DNA of 64,000 bases from Marinobacter sp. ANT_B65 (GTDB lineage: Bacteria > Pseudomonadota > Gammaproteobacteria > Pseudomonadales > Oleiphilaceae), in the NCBI RefSeq assembly GCF_002407605.1, contig NZ_NXGV01000002.1, forward strand, positions 62,001-126,000, given 5' to 3'. Every line of letters begins with the position of its first letter. Positions within the stretch are counted from its first letter, which is position 1. Made by a program: the position numbers and the translations under genes. A model generated the notes under the pieces. That model made no database searches. It worked only from the letters and a program-made list of their open reading frames with translations, and was not told the origin of the DNA. Below are positions 55,687 to 64,000 of this stretch, in pieces.

Positions 55687-56991
55687 TTATATCAGTGCAA
55701 GGGTAACGCCAGAGGCGAGCAGACTGGCAGCCAGAAGACCCGTAAGTGACAAGCGGAGATTCCAGAGAAAAGAGGCATCTGTGGCCCTGTAGCCTGTCAG
55801 ACGTTCCATGATGAGCGCGTTGGCAGCAAAAGGGGTTCCAAACGCGGTAACACCCCACCCGGTTACCATACCGATACCCAGACCAATCAGTGCGCTGGCC
55901 GGCCAGATCCCTCCAAGAATGCCCCCTGCCAGAGTGCCTATAACAATGGGATTAATACCCGCCAGGCCGGCAGCGAAGTATACCCAGGGTACGCAGGCTG
56001 CCAGAACCGGCCAAAGCCAGATGGGCATATCAGGATCACCGTTGATCTGCCCCAGCACAGCCCCGCTGATTATAGAACCGATGAATGCAGAACCACCCAC
56101 AATAGCCAACTCGTTGCTGACGTTGGCCATGCTCACCAGTGGCGGGTTTGTTTTCCGGCTCCAGGCCAGTAGCCTTGCACCCACCACTGCGCCCATGCAG
56201 CTGAGGGTTACCGCTTGGGCATAACTGAGCGGATACCAATGACTGAGCAGGAACACACCCGCACAAATTGCCAGAATCAGGACACCAAACCTCAACCAGG
56301 GCGCCAGACCTGCACTTCGCCCGGAGGTAACAGTTTCCTGCTGGACTTCAGGTTCGCGCCAGACTAACCCACACAGTATGAGCGCAGCAGAAAACGGGAC
56401 GGTAAACAGTAACAAATCGAGGCTGCCCAGCCCCGGCAGAAGCGTGAGAGTCAGAACCACTGAAATCGATAATGGAGAAAATGTTGGAGATACACCAAAC
56501 CCTCTCAACACCGCCCGGGTTGCGTTGCGGGTAGCTGGCGAGTCACCGTCACTGCGCACACGCTCGCCAACCAGGCTGCCTACAACGGCCACGGAGCCAA
56601 AGTTAAGAGGTATAGAAACAAGAGACGTACCAAAGGCAAGGCTCAGATACCGGGCCAGAGGCTTACCGGCAAAAAGGCTGGATGAAATCTGCTGTAAATC
56701 GCTGGTACGGCTGAGCACGGAGGAAAGCAGCATCACCGCCAGCACAAGCCCCGCCAGCCGCCCCATGTTCCCGGCCGCTGCAGTAATCAGCCCGGGATCC
56801 CGCCCCAGGGCAAACACCAGGCTCAGGCCCGCAACCAGAAAAACAGCCTTGGGCACCCGTCGCATGTCCTGCCACCCCAGAATCACCGCCAGGCTGACTG
56901 CCCCGGCACCAAGACCGGCCATACCCGGAACGAGCGCCAGAATGGCTGCAATAAGAGCAATATAAGCGAGAGCAGAGCGTACCAGCTGCAA
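55687..56991 (-). CDS. Polytopic inner-membrane permease of unrecognised family
   Basis: A 434-residue highly hydrophobic protein with about 12 predicted helices. Conserved-looking polar segments are FGTSLVSIPLNFGSVAVVG, GFGVSPTFSPLSISVV and GWGVTAFGTPFAANALIME, suggesting an ion- or organic-acid-transporter-like fold with two similar half repeats. I do not recognise the family with confidence. It stands alone; no neighbour points to a substrate. Confidence 0.72.
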   Translation of the reverse strand: MQLVRSALAYIALIAAILALVPGMAGLGAGAVSLAVILGWQDMRRVPKAVFLVAGLSLVFALGRDPGLITAAAGNMGRLAGLVLAVMLLSSVLSRTSDLQQISSSLFAGKPLARYLSLAFGTSLVSIPLNFGSVAVVGSLVGERVRSDGDSPATRNATRAVLRGFGVSPTFSPLSISVVLTLTLLPGLGSLDLLLFTVPFSAALILCGLVWREPEVQQETVTSGRSAGLAPWLRFGVLILAICAGVFLLSHWYPLSYAQAVTLSCMGAVVGARLLAWSRKTNPPLVSMANVSNELAIVGGSAFIGSIISGAVLGQINGDPDMPIWLWPVLAACVPWVYFAAGLAGINPIVIGTLAGGILGGIWPASALIGLGIGMVTGWGVTAFGTPFAANALIMERLTGYRATDASFLWNLRLSLTGLLAASLLASGVTLALI

Positions 56992-57088
56992 AGAGGAACT
57001 TCCTGAACAGAGAAACCGGTAAGCCTAAGTATTCAACGCAGTGCGGGGTATCCGCAATTATGAGGATACCCCTGGTCTGTTCCGGGCC

Positions 57089-57544
57089 TCAGTGGGTTGC
57101 CGCTTTGGCAAAGTTCGCCAGCGCATTACTCACTTTTTCAAGAACAGCATCGCAGCCTTCTATGGAATGCCTGGCTTTCAGGTATTGCGGGTCGTTATAA
57201 CCCAGCCACACCTGTCCGCTTTCATCTTCCCAAACCAGTGCTTTCTGGGGCAGGTCCACAGCCACACTCTGTGCGCACTGCATCAGTGGCGAGCCTACTT
57301 TCGGATTGCCAAAAATCACCACTTCGGTGGGTCTCAGCTCCAGACCGGCCGACTCAGCACCGGCTGCATGATCGATCCGGTTCATGACCTTCATACCTTT
57401 TTCGCTCAAAACTGTTTCAAGTTTATCTGCCGTAGCCGCCACACTATGGTTACTTTTCACCACAATCAGGCCTTCCGCAGCCTGGGCCAGGCCCGAGCAC
57501 AGCAGGAAAATAAGGGGTAAAGCAACAGCCTTTAATGTCTTCAT
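57089..57544 (-). CDS. DUF302 exported protein
   Basis: A 151-residue protein with a signal peptide (MKTLKAVALPLIFLLCSGLA) and a DUF302 domain (LIVVKSNHSVAATADKLET, FGNPKVGSPLMQ, LPQKALVWED). Domain members are small alpha-beta proteins of unknown function, often periplasmic. AAGGA stands nine bases before ATG 57544, which coincides with the signal peptide. It lies about 100 bases after the SGNH hydrolase gene on the same strand. Confidence 0.82.
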   Translation of the reverse strand: MKTLKAVALPLIFLLCSGLAQAAEGLIVVKSNHSVAATADKLETVLSEKGMKVMNRIDHAAGAESAGLELRPTEVVIFGNPKVGSPLMQCAQSVAVDLPQKALVWEDESGQVWLGYNDPQYLKARHSIEGCDAVLEKVSNALANFAKAATH

Positions 57545-57648
57545 ATAATGTGTCCTTAAGTGAAAGGTGTACCTCATACTAGACCACTTCGGCCATGCAA
57601 AGGGGTCCGGATACTTGCTCAGAGAGTTTGTTTTCATTCAACCAAGTG

Positions 57649-58407
57649 TTAATACACATGCCCTGAAGACCCAGTGATGCCCTGCACGATTTCAGGGGTT
57701 GGCGCCTGGGCTCCATTGCAAATGCAACTGGCAGCATGCCCGGCCCATAGCCGGTATGCATCAGAGCCGGGATGAAAGCCATCCGAAGCCATAAAGCCGG
57801 GTTCAAAGGGAAAGGACACACACAGGTATTCAAGCTCACTGCGGCTTTTGCATACACTTTCCATTAATCCGTTCAGCCGCCGGGCCCGCATACCCAGATA
57901 CCAACGCAGAGGCTGAGGCAAAGCGGGGAAAAGATGCATGGGCGGAATCGCAGTGAACAGAACCCGGGCGGCGCCCAGGCCGTTGATCAGGCGATCTGAA
58001 AGCTCGTTCAAAAGCGAAAGCCACTGCTGTGTGCCGGTGCGGCCAGTGACATCGTTAACGCCAACAGAAACGAGCACGACATCATAATGATCGCCCGGCT
58101 CAGCGTTGAGCGCTTCCAGAACATCCGCGGCTTTACGCCCGGTTGCGGCCAGCAAACGCCAGATCACACGGTGATCTCCGGCCAGCCTGCGAACCAACTG
58201 ACCCGCCAGCGCATCCTGCTGGTTGCTCACACCTACGCCGGCGGCAGCGGAATCGCCAAGAATCAGCAGACGGAGTTCCGGCCCCTGGCCAACGGTGCCA
58301 TGACGTTCACCCTCAGGCTCAGGCAGACGCGGCGTTACCCGACGCACATAGCGACCCTGGCCAATAAGGACGGGAGCCAGCACAAGCGTCGACAAAGGGT
58401 ACAACAC
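57649..58407 (-). CDS. SGNH/GDSL-type hydrolase
   Basis: A 252-residue esterase-family protein. Block I GDSAAAGVGV, block III GVNDVT and block V DGFHPG supply the Ser, Asn and Asp-His catalytic elements. An N-terminal hydrophobic stretch (about 1-17) may anchor it in the membrane. It follows the ferritin-like gene by 15 bases and is probably co-transcribed. Natural substrate unknown. Confidence 0.85.
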   Translation of the reverse strand: MLYPLSTLVLAPVLIGQGRYVRRVTPRLPEPEGERHGTVGQGPELRLLILGDSAAAGVGVSNQQDALAGQLVRRLAGDHRVIWRLLAATGRKAADVLEALNAEPGDHYDVVLVSVGVNDVTGRTGTQQWLSLLNELSDRLINGLGAARVLFTAIPPMHLFPALPQPLRWYLGMRARRLNGLMESVCKSRSELEYLCVSFPFEPGFMASDGFHPGSDAYRLWAGHAASCICNGAQAPTPEIVQGITGSSGHVY

Positions 58408-58422
58408 AGGGGTTATGTCCGA

Positions 58423-58713
58423 TCAGTCGTGGTGGCCAATCGGACCTTCCGTAAACAGGAATTCCCGCAGGTGTTTGTCCATAACCGGATCCTTGCGGCG
58501 AATCCACTCAAGAACCATGGCGGCATGTTCTTTTTCCTCGTCGCGGTTATGCACAAGAATCGCTTTCAGCTCGGCGTCCTTGCAGGCATCCACTCGCTGG
58601 TTGTACCAGTCCACCGCTTCAAACTCTTCCATCAGTGAAACGACAGCACGATGCATTTCGCGGGTTTCATCCGTCAGTTCGCCTACCGGCTCATGGTAAT
58701 TGTCGCTTGCCAT
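58423..58713 (-). CDS. Encapsulated-ferritin-type (EncFtn-like) protein lacking a cargo tag
   Basis: A 96-residue two-helix ferritin-like protein. HRAVVSLMEEFEAVDWYNQR and NRDEEKEHAAMVLEWIRR closely resemble remembered EncFtn of Rhodospirillum rubrum. The putative ferroxidase ligands Glu30, Glu60 and His63 are in register. EncFtn dimerises to build an iron-oxidising centre inside encapsulin shells. Here the protein ends shortly after FTEGPIG, without the usual C-terminal targeting extension, and no encapsulin gene is adjacent. ATG 58713 has AAGGGA at good spacing; ATG 58719 is an alternative. Confidence 0.82.
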   Translation of the reverse strand: MASDNYHEPVGELTDETREMHRAVVSLMEEFEAVDWYNQRVDACKDAELKAILVHNRDEEKEHAAMVLEWIRRKDPVMDKHLREFLFTEGPIGHHD

Positions 58714-58870
58714 AATCATGTCCCTTCAGATAGGTAAATAAGATATTTTCAATACGACACTACTCCCTGACAATAGCCGAAAATCCACGGCTTAAACACC
58801 CTGGTTTCGTTTGAGCCATGGCGAAGGCTGTGGCAAAGTCGGGAGCAAAGCCAACCCGGATATGTTCCCC

Positions 58871-59896
58871 ATGAAAACCGTTTTCTCGCCACTGCACAGT
58901 CGCCGCTCTGTTAAAACCGAACTGGATGGCGGTGTCCTGATCGAGCCTCACGAAAAGCCCTCGCGGGCAGAAACCATTCTGGCGCGGGTGAAGTCTCAGA
59001 CCCTGGGTGAGGTGCTTGAACCGAAAGAATTCGGGCTGGAACCGGTAAAGCGGGTGCACAAACCAGACTACGTAGACTTTCTGAAGCATTGCTGGACGGA
59101 CTGGGTAGCCGAAGGCAAGCCGGGAGAAGCCATTCCCGCTGTCTGGTGTGGCCGGGGCATGCGGGCGCGGATACCCAAAGACATCGACGGCCGGCTCGGC
59201 TACTACAGTTTTGCCGCGGAAACTTCCATTTCCGACGGAACCTGGGAAGCAGCCTGCGCCTCTGCGAACGTCGCGCTGACGGCACAAAATCTGGTAGCTA
59301 ATGGCGAACGGGCGGCTTTTGCCCTGTGCCGGCCGCCCGGGCACCATGCCCACGCTGACCTTTTCGGTGGATACTGTTTTTTCAACAACGCTGCCATTGC
59401 GGCTCAGGCCTTTCGGGATAATGGCTGCGAACGTGTTGCCATCCTCGATGTGGACTTCCACCATGGCAACGGCACCCAGGCCATATTCTATGATCGCAGC
59501 GATGTCCTGACCATCAGCCTGCACGGCGACCCGGACCTGGTATTCCCCCATTTCCTCGGTTTTGAAGATGAAACCGGTGAAGATATGGGTGAAGGCTACA
59601 ACCTCAACATTGTTTACCCTCCCGGCACACCCTATGGCGTCTGGAGCAAGGGGCTGGAAACCGCCTGCGAACGCATTGCAGCATTCCGGCCGGACGCACT
59701 GGTTATCGCCCTGGGAGTGGATACGTTTGAAGAGGACCCGATCTCCTTCTTTAAACTGAAATCAGCGGATTACCTGTCATTGGGTAAACGCATTGAGCAG
59801 CTTGGACTACCCACCGTATTCACCATGGAGGGCGGCTACGACGTCGAGGCAATTGGCGTCAATGCTGTGAATGTGATGCAGGGCTTCGAGAGTTAA
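58871..59896 (+). CDS. Acetylpolyamine amidohydrolase (class II HDAC-like)
   Basis: A 341-residue arginase-fold deacetylase. Catalytic and zinc residues are visible as His158-His159 (RPPGHHAH), Asp195-His197 (DVDFHHGN) and Asp283 (ALGVDTF), in almost the same numbering as the Mycoplana amidohydrolase. HGDPDLVFPHFLGFED is highly conserved in this subgroup. It deacetylates acetylputrescine, cadaverine or related amines. ATG 58871 is chosen because the family begins MKTVFSPLH there; in-frame starts at 58811 and 58862 are less likely. Confidence 0.87.
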   Translation: MKTVFSPLHSRRSVKTELDGGVLIEPHEKPSRAETILARVKSQTLGEVLEPKEFGLEPVKRVHKPDYVDFLKHCWTDWVAEGKPGEAIPAVWCGRGMRARIPKDIDGRLGYYSFAAETSISDGTWEAACASANVALTAQNLVANGERAAFALCRPPGHHAHADLFGGYCFFNNAAIAAQAFRDNGCERVAILDVDFHHGNGTQAIFYDRSDVLTISLHGDPDLVFPHFLGFEDETGEDMGEGYNLNIVYPPGTPYGVWSKGLETACERIAAFRPDALVIALGVDTFEEDPISFFKLKSADYLSLGKRIEQLGLPTVFTMEGGYDVEAIGVNAVNVMQGFES

Positions 59897-59919
59897 ATAC
59901 AAGGATACGGGTTAACAAC

Positions 59920-59940
59920 GACTAGACGACCGGTCTAGTC
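59920..59940. promoter_or_regulatory. TetR operator upstream of its own gene
   Basis: The 21-base near-palindrome has GACTAGAC to the left and GTCTAGTC to the right, with CTAGACGACCGGTCTA inside it. The same 16 bases recur at 60591-60606 before yqhD. It sits 18 bases before the TetR start, fitting autorepression. Confidence 0.8.
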
Positions 59941-59957
59941 GGCTTTATCCTTGCGCC

Positions 59958-60539
59958 ATGGATCGACACCAAAACACCTGCCAACACCTGCTGAACACCG
60001 GCCGCGAAATTCTCGCTGCACGGGGCTTCAGCTCGGTCGGACTGAGCACCATTCTTCAGCAGGCAGGTGTGCCGAAAGGCTCCTTCTACCATTACTTCAA
60101 ATCGAAGGAGAGTTTCGGCCAGGCAGTGCTGGAGGATTACTTCAGAGGTTACATGGAAAACCTCGCAGCGCGCTTCGGCGATGAGAGCCTGCCCGCGCTG
60201 GACCGGCTCATCAGCTACTGGGCCAACTGGCAGCATCAGTACTGCGGCCCGGAAGGCCTCAGGGACTGCCTGGTAGTCAAACTTAGTGCCGAAGTCGCCG
60301 ATCTGTCAGAGGCCATGCGCCTGACTATCCGGGATGGCACCAGCCAGATTATCAGCAGTATTGCCCAGTGCATTGAAGCTGCAATAGCAGAAGGCTCATT
60401 GCCAGAGCAGAACGCACGGCAACTGGCCACTAACCTTTACCAACTCTGGTTAGGCGCAAGTCTGCTGACCAAGCTTCATCGGGATGATCAGCACATGGCG
60501 CATGCCATGGCCTTGACGCAGGAACTGATCACCGGCTAG
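59958..60539 (+). CDS. TetR-family regulator (NemR-like)
   Basis: A 193-residue TetR protein with an N-terminal helix-turn-helix (LSTILQQAGVPKGSFYHYFKSKE). Its C-terminal ligand domain has Cys residues in the region of the electrophile-sensing Cys of NemR (YCGPEGLRDCLVVK near 96-108). Two copies of one operator flank it, one before this gene and one before yqhD. It therefore probably represses both and responds to reactive aldehydes or quinones. The sensor identity is inference. Confidence 0.85.
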   Translation: MDRHQNTCQHLLNTGREILAARGFSSVGLSTILQQAGVPKGSFYHYFKSKESFGQAVLEDYFRGYMENLAARFGDESLPALDRLISYWANWQHQYCGPEGLRDCLVVKLSAEVADLSEAMRLTIRDGTSQIISSIAQCIEAAIAEGSLPEQNARQLATNLYQLWLGASLLTKLHRDDQHMAHAMALTQELITG

Positions 60540-60557
60540 GAAAGCCTGTTTGAGCAA

Positions 60558-60580
60558 CGGGCCATCGGGCCTGTTTTTTT
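60558..60580 (+). terminator. Intrinsic terminator of the TetR gene
   Basis: CGGGCC (60558-60563) pairs with GGCCTG (60568-60573, one G-T wobble), followed by seven Ts. Confidence 0.75.
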
Positions 60581-60590
60581 CATACCGACC

Positions 60591-60606
60591 CTAGACGACC
60601 GGTCTA
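60591..60606. promoter_or_regulatory. TetR operator upstream of yqhD
   Basis: CTAGACGACCGGTCTA is identical to the core of the site before the TetR gene. It lies 36 bases before the yqhD start, where it would overlap the promoter. It is separated from the TetR gene by a terminator, so yqhD has its own promoter. Confidence 0.8.
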
Positions 60607-60641
60607 CTTCGAACTTAACAGTCCAAGAGTAAGGATTTCAT

Positions 60642-61799
60642 ATGAACAACTTCGACTTTTACAACCCGACCCGCATTGCCTTTGGCGAAGGGAAAATTGC
60701 CGAGCTTGACCAGCTGGTTCCCAGGGACGCAAAAGTGCTCGTGCTGTTTGGCGGCGAGAGCGCCCGTCGTACCGGCACTCTGGATGAAGTTACATCGGCC
60801 CTTGGCAACCGCAAGGTTTCAGAATTTGGCGGCATTGAGCCAAATCCGAGCTTTGAAACCCTGATGAAAGCCGTTGCCCAGGTACGTGAGCAGGGTATCG
60901 ACTTTCTTCTCGCTGTCGGCGGCGGTTCCGTTATTGACGGCACCAAGTTTGTGGCCGCTGCAGCAGTCTTCGATGGTGATGAATGGGATATTCTGCTCCA
61001 GAGTGGAAACAATGTTGAGAAAGCCCTGCCCTTCGGTTCCGTGCTGACCCTGCCAGCCACAGGCTCCGAAATGAACAAGGGCGCCGTTGTTACCCGCAAA
61101 TCGCTGAAGGCGAAGCTACCGTTCCACAGTGACTTCGTGTTTCCACAGTTCTCTGTGCTCGACCCCACCAAGACCTTCACTCTGCCACTGCGCCAGGTTG
61201 GCAACGGAGTTGTAGACGCTTTCGTCCATGTGGTTGAGCAGTACCTGACCTACCCGGCCCAGGCGCCGGTACAGGACCGCTTCGCAGAAGGGCTGCTACT
61301 GACGCTGACCGAAATCGGCGAGCAGGCACTGGCTGAACCCGAGAACTATCAGGTAAGAGCCAGCCTGATGTGGACGGCAACACTGGCCCTGAACGGCCTG
61401 ATCGGTAGCGGCGTACCCCAGGATTGGGCAACCCATATGCTGGGCCATGAGCTGACAGCACTGCACAACCTTGATCACGCCCAGACTCTGGCCATTGTAT
61501 TGCCGTCGATGTTACGTGAACGCAAGGCCGCCAAACTCGACAAACTGGTTCAGTACGGCGAACGCGTCTGGAATATCCGTGAAGGCAGTGCGGAGGAGAG
61601 AGCCGAAGCCGCTATCGTCAGGACTCAGAACTTTTTCGAATCACTCGGCGTTAAAACCCGCCTTGGCGACTACGATCTTGGCGAGAAAGACATTGAACCA
61701 TTGATCAAGAGCCTGGAAAGCCACGGCATGGTGGCGCTTGGCGAGCATGGCGACGTAACGCCGGAAGTGTGCCGCCGGGTACTTCAGGCAAGCCTGTAA
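60642..61799 (+). CDS. yqhD: NADPH-dependent aldehyde reductase YqhD
   Basis: A 385-residue iron-type alcohol dehydrogenase. The coenzyme-binding GGGS (93-96) and metal ligands Asp192 and His196 (VVDAFVHVVEQY), with HMLGHELTALHNLDHAQ, match E. coli YqhD almost throughout. It reduces toxic short-chain aldehydes such as those from lipid peroxidation, using NADPH. A TetR operator stands upstream and a clear terminator downstream, so it is monocistronic. Confidence in the name rests on recalled sequence. Confidence 0.9.
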   Translation: MNNFDFYNPTRIAFGEGKIAELDQLVPRDAKVLVLFGGESARRTGTLDEVTSALGNRKVSEFGGIEPNPSFETLMKAVAQVREQGIDFLLAVGGGSVIDGTKFVAAAAVFDGDEWDILLQSGNNVEKALPFGSVLTLPATGSEMNKGAVVTRKSLKAKLPFHSDFVFPQFSVLDPTKTFTLPLRQVGNGVVDAFVHVVEQYLTYPAQAPVQDRFAEGLLLTLTEIGEQALAEPENYQVRASLMWTATLALNGLIGSGVPQDWATHMLGHELTALHNLDHAQTLAIVLPSMLRERKAAKLDKLVQYGERVWNIREGSAEERAEAAIVRTQNFFESLGVKTRLGDYDLGEKDIEPLIKSLESHGMVALGEHGDVTPEVCRRVLQASL

Positions 61800-61820
61800 G
61801 TTAAGCCCTTGTCCTTTTGC

Positions 61821-61852
61821 GGGGCCCTGTGATTACAGGTGCCCCTTTTTTT
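61821..61852 (+). terminator. Intrinsic terminator of yqhD
   Basis: GGGGC (61821-61825) pairs with GCCCC (61841-61845), with an inner CCTGT/ACAGG stem, followed by seven Ts (61846-61852). Confidence 0.88.
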
Positions 61853-61869
61853 GCCTGCGCAGCAAGGGA

Positions 61870-62490
61870 TCAGCCCTTGAAACCCTTGCCAACCACATAG
61901 ACTTCCCGGGAACGGGCGCGGGAAGAGTCCGGCTTACGCACCACCACTTTATCGAACACCGCCCTGACGGCTTTCAGGTATTCGTCGTAACCCTCCCCCT
62001 GAAACACCTTGGCCACAAAGCTGCCCTTGGGTTTGAGCACCTGACAAGCCATGTCCAGCGCCAGTTCTATCAGATACATGGAGGATGCCTGGTCGGCCAC
62101 AGTTACCCCGCTGATGTTCGGCGCCATATCGGAAATCACCACATCCACCGGGCTACCCCCTAGCGTGGCCATGATCTCTTCGAATACCGGGTTCTCAGTA
62201 AAATCTCCCTGAATAAACTCCACTCCGGCAATGGCATCCATAGGCAGTATGTCTGAGGCCACCACCCGGCCCTTGTGGCCGACCAGGTTAACGGCCACTT
62301 GCGACCAGCCACCCGGCGCGGAGCCGAGATCCATCACCACCATATTGGGAGCAATCAACCGGTCCTTCTTGTTGATTTCAATAAGCTTGTAGCTGGCCCG
62401 CGAGCGATAGCCGTCTACCTGCGCCTGTTTTACGAAGGGATCATTCACGTGCTCTTCAAGCCAGCGGTTACTGCTTTTGGATCGGGCCAT
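61870..62490 (-). CDS. rlmE: 23S rRNA (uridine-2'-O) methyltransferase RlmE
   Basis: A 206-residue Rossmann-fold methyltransferase. The catalytic Lys-Asp-Lys-Glu set is indicated by the segments [19 protein letters not shown] and FVAKVFQGE. The S-adenosylmethionine loop is [11 protein letters not shown]. RlmE (FtsJ) methylates U2552 of 23S rRNA in a late step of ribosome assembly. It is divergent from the FAD dehydrogenase gene; ftsH is not seen downstream as it is in E. coli. Confidence 0.9.
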   Translation of the reverse strand: MARSKSSNRWLEEHVNDPFVKQAQVDGYRSRASYKLIEINKKDRLIAPNMVVMDLGSAPGGWSQVAVNLVGHKGRVVASDILPMDAIAGVEFIQGDFTENPVFEEIMATLGGSPVDVVISDMAPNISGVTVADQASSMYLIELALDMACQVLKPKGSFVAKVFQGEGYDEYLKAVRAVFDKVVVRKPDSSRARSREVYVVGKGFKG

Positions 62491-62661
62491 AGGGACTCAT
62501 CAAAAGGGAAAGCGGACAGGCTATTCTACGTGCCTCGCCCGCCTGCGGCAAAATCCTGACAACCGGGCCGGGCGCACGTACAATTGCTGCAACATTTTCC
62601 AACTCTTAAATAACCGGCAATTAACCCGTCATCGACGGAGAAAGGCCGGGCAGGACGTACT

Positions 62662-64000
62662 ATGATCCGCCTTACCGAACTGGCGCTACCGCTGGACCAC
62701 CCCGAAAGCGCACTGCGGGCCGCTATTCTTGAGCGCCTGGGCATCGACGACGCAGACCTGGCCGACTTCACAGTATTCAAACGCAGCTACGACGCCCGCA
62801 AAAAAAACACCGAAATCAAATTTGTTTACATCGTTGATCTGCACGTCCGGAATGAAGAGGCCATTCTGGCCCGCTTTGAAAAAGACCAGCACATCCGGCT
62901 CGCGCCGGATACCAATTATTATCCTGTCGCCCGGGCGCCCGAGGGCCTCACTGAACGGCCGATCGTAATCGGATTCGGCCCGTGTGGGCTGTTTGCTGCC
63001 CTGATCCTCGCCCAGATGGGGTTCCGCCCTATCGTACTGGAACGCGGCAAGAACGTGCGCAGCCGCACCAAAGACACCTGGGCACTGTGGCGGAAAAAGC
63101 AACTGTCACCAGAATCCAATGTCCAGTTTGGTGAGGGCGGTGCAGGCCTGTTCTCGGACGGCAAGCTATACAGCCAGATCAAAGACCCGAAGTTTTTCGG
63201 CCGCAAGGTGATGCACGAGTTTATCCGGGCCGGTGCACCTGAAGAGATCCTGTACGTCAGCAAACCCCATATCGGAACCTTCCGGCTGACAGGCGTTGTG
63301 TCCACCATGCGCGAGGAAATCATCCGCCTGGGCGGCGAGATCCGCTTTGAAAGCAAAGTCACCGACCTGCTTATCGAAAACGGCCGTATTGAAGGCGTTG
63401 AGCTGGACACCGGAGAACGACTGCATAGCCGGTATGTCATTCTGTCGGTCGGTCACAGCGCGCGCGATGTCTTTCGTATGCTCCAGCGTAACGACGTATT
63501 TATTGAAGCCAAACCCTTTGCCATCGGCTTTCGCATAGAACACCCGCAATCCCTCATCGACAACGCTCGCCTGGGCAAATACGCCGGCCATCCGGCGTTG
63601 GGAGCGGCAGACTATAAACTGGTACACCACGCCAGCAACGGGCGCGCCGTCTATAGTTTTTGCATGTGCCCCGGGGGCACAGTGGTCGCTGCAACCTCGG
63701 AACCCGGGAGGGTCGTTACCAACGGCATGAGCCAGTATTCCCGCAACGAACGCAACGCCAATGCCGGTATTGTGGTGGCCATTCACCCGGAAGAGGACTT
63801 TCCCGGAGGCCCTCTGGCCGGTGTGGATATGCAGGAAGCCCTGGAGTCCCACGCCTATACGCTGGGTGGAAGCGATTATTGCGCTCCCGCACAACTGGTG
63901 GGGGATTTCATCAAAAACAAACCCTCCAGCAAACTGGGTGAAGTCGAGCCTTCCTACAAACCGGGTATCAAGCTGGGCGATCTTGCACCTTCGCTGCCGC
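62662..64000 (+). CDS. FAD-dependent dehydrogenase (COG2509-like), 3' end outside window
   Basis: A long open frame from ATG 62662 continues past the last base, giving at least 446 residues. After an N-terminal domain of about 90 residues, a dinucleotide-binding motif appears: VIGFGPCGLFAALILAQMG. NVQFGEGGAGLFSDGKL, SVGHSARDVFRML and AIGFRIEHPQ follow, characteristic of an uncharacterised family of FAD-dependent dehydrogenases with a BaiN/HI0933-like flavin fold. The conserved FCMCPGG carries two Cys. The biological role is unknown. The gene is divergent from rlmE. Confidence 0.85.
   Translation, partial: MIRLTELALPLDHPESALRAAILERLGIDDADLADFTVFKRSYDARKKNTEIKFVYIVDLHVRNEEAILARFEKDQHIRLAPDTNYYPVARAPEGLTERPIVIGFGPCGLFAALILAQMGFRPIVLERGKNVRSRTKDTWALWRKKQLSPESNVQFGEGGAGLFSDGKLYSQIKDPKFFGRKVMHEFIRAGAPEEILYVSKPHIGTFRLTGVVSTMREEIIRLGGEIRFESKVTDLLIENGRIEGVELDTGERLHSRYVILSVGHSARDVFRMLQRNDVFIEAKPFAIGFRIEHPQSLIDNARLGKYAGHPALGAADYKLVHHASNGRAVYSFCMCPGGTVVAATSEPGRVVTNGMSQYSRNERNANAGIVVAIHPEEDFPGGPLAGVDMQEALESHAYTLGGSDYCAPAQLVGDFIKNKPSSKLGEVEPSYKPGIKLGDLAPSLP

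Noticed and set aside
58760..59551. 263-codon minus-strand open frame
   Set aside because: Antisense to the acetylpolyamine amidohydrolase gene, whose catalytic residues are intact.
62686..63102. Minus-strand open frame at the right edge
   Set aside because: Shadow of the plus-strand FAD-dependent dehydrogenase that runs out of the window.

Overview
The window looks like chromosomal DNA of a marine gammaproteobacterium, most probably Marinobacter or a close relative. This is inferred from gene content and the character of the proteins, not from a search. Gene density is high, Shine-Dalgarno sequences are clear, and no tRNA, rRNA, insertion sequence, prophage or CRISPR array was seen. No gene-free stretch exceeds about 270 bases.

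Layout. 1-4907: the end of a Chp chemosensory cluster (ChpA truncated by the window start, ChpB, ChpC). 5018-7113: overlapping zur-znuC-znuB zinc-uptake operon with a candidate Zur site and no znuA nearby. 7131-12591: a patatin-like lipase, folE-folX, a CoA-binding protein, a GGDEF-EAL protein and a small zinc-ribbon membrane protein. 12803-16467: copper locus (MerR regulator, CopA, an uncatalogued 38-residue membrane peptide, a DUF411 protein). 16627-26441: a diguanylate cyclase, RNase II, an acyltransferase, a LysR regulator, a Bcr-type efflux pump, Tpx, a MATE pump and a thioesterase. 26631-36910: a Nudix-metallo-beta-lactamase fusion, YqaE, a secreted AstE-like protein, transporters, a C-S lyase, a UbiA-type prenyltransferase and FadE. 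37091-40761: LysR regulator with a DMT exporter, a His-rich secreted protein, ChaC and MarC.

40880-51098 is the most unusual region: six minus-strand genes read as zinc-ribbon peptidase, circularly permuted ATP-grasp, alpha-E protein, transglutaminase-DUF2126, an ATP-grasp/alpha-E fusion, and a second transglutaminase. The ATP-grasp, alpha-E and transglutaminase modules each occur twice. It is a plausible peptide-ligation and peptide-processing system of unknown product.

51330-64000 is rich in electrophile and stress functions: an Old Yellow Enzyme divergent from an HxlR regulator, OmpW, RhlE, a permease, DUF302, an SGNH hydrolase, an encapsulin-type ferritin without a visible encapsulin tag, an acetylpolyamine amidohydrolase, a TetR regulator with two matching operators (one before itself, one before yqhD), RlmE, and the start of a large FAD-dependent dehydrogenase that runs off the window.

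The most striking non-coding signal is a family of three long hairpin elements (12683-12778, 22499-22604, 36951-37058). Their outer arms differ between copies but are perfectly complementary within each copy. Their conserved cores show compensatory base changes in two small internal hairpins.
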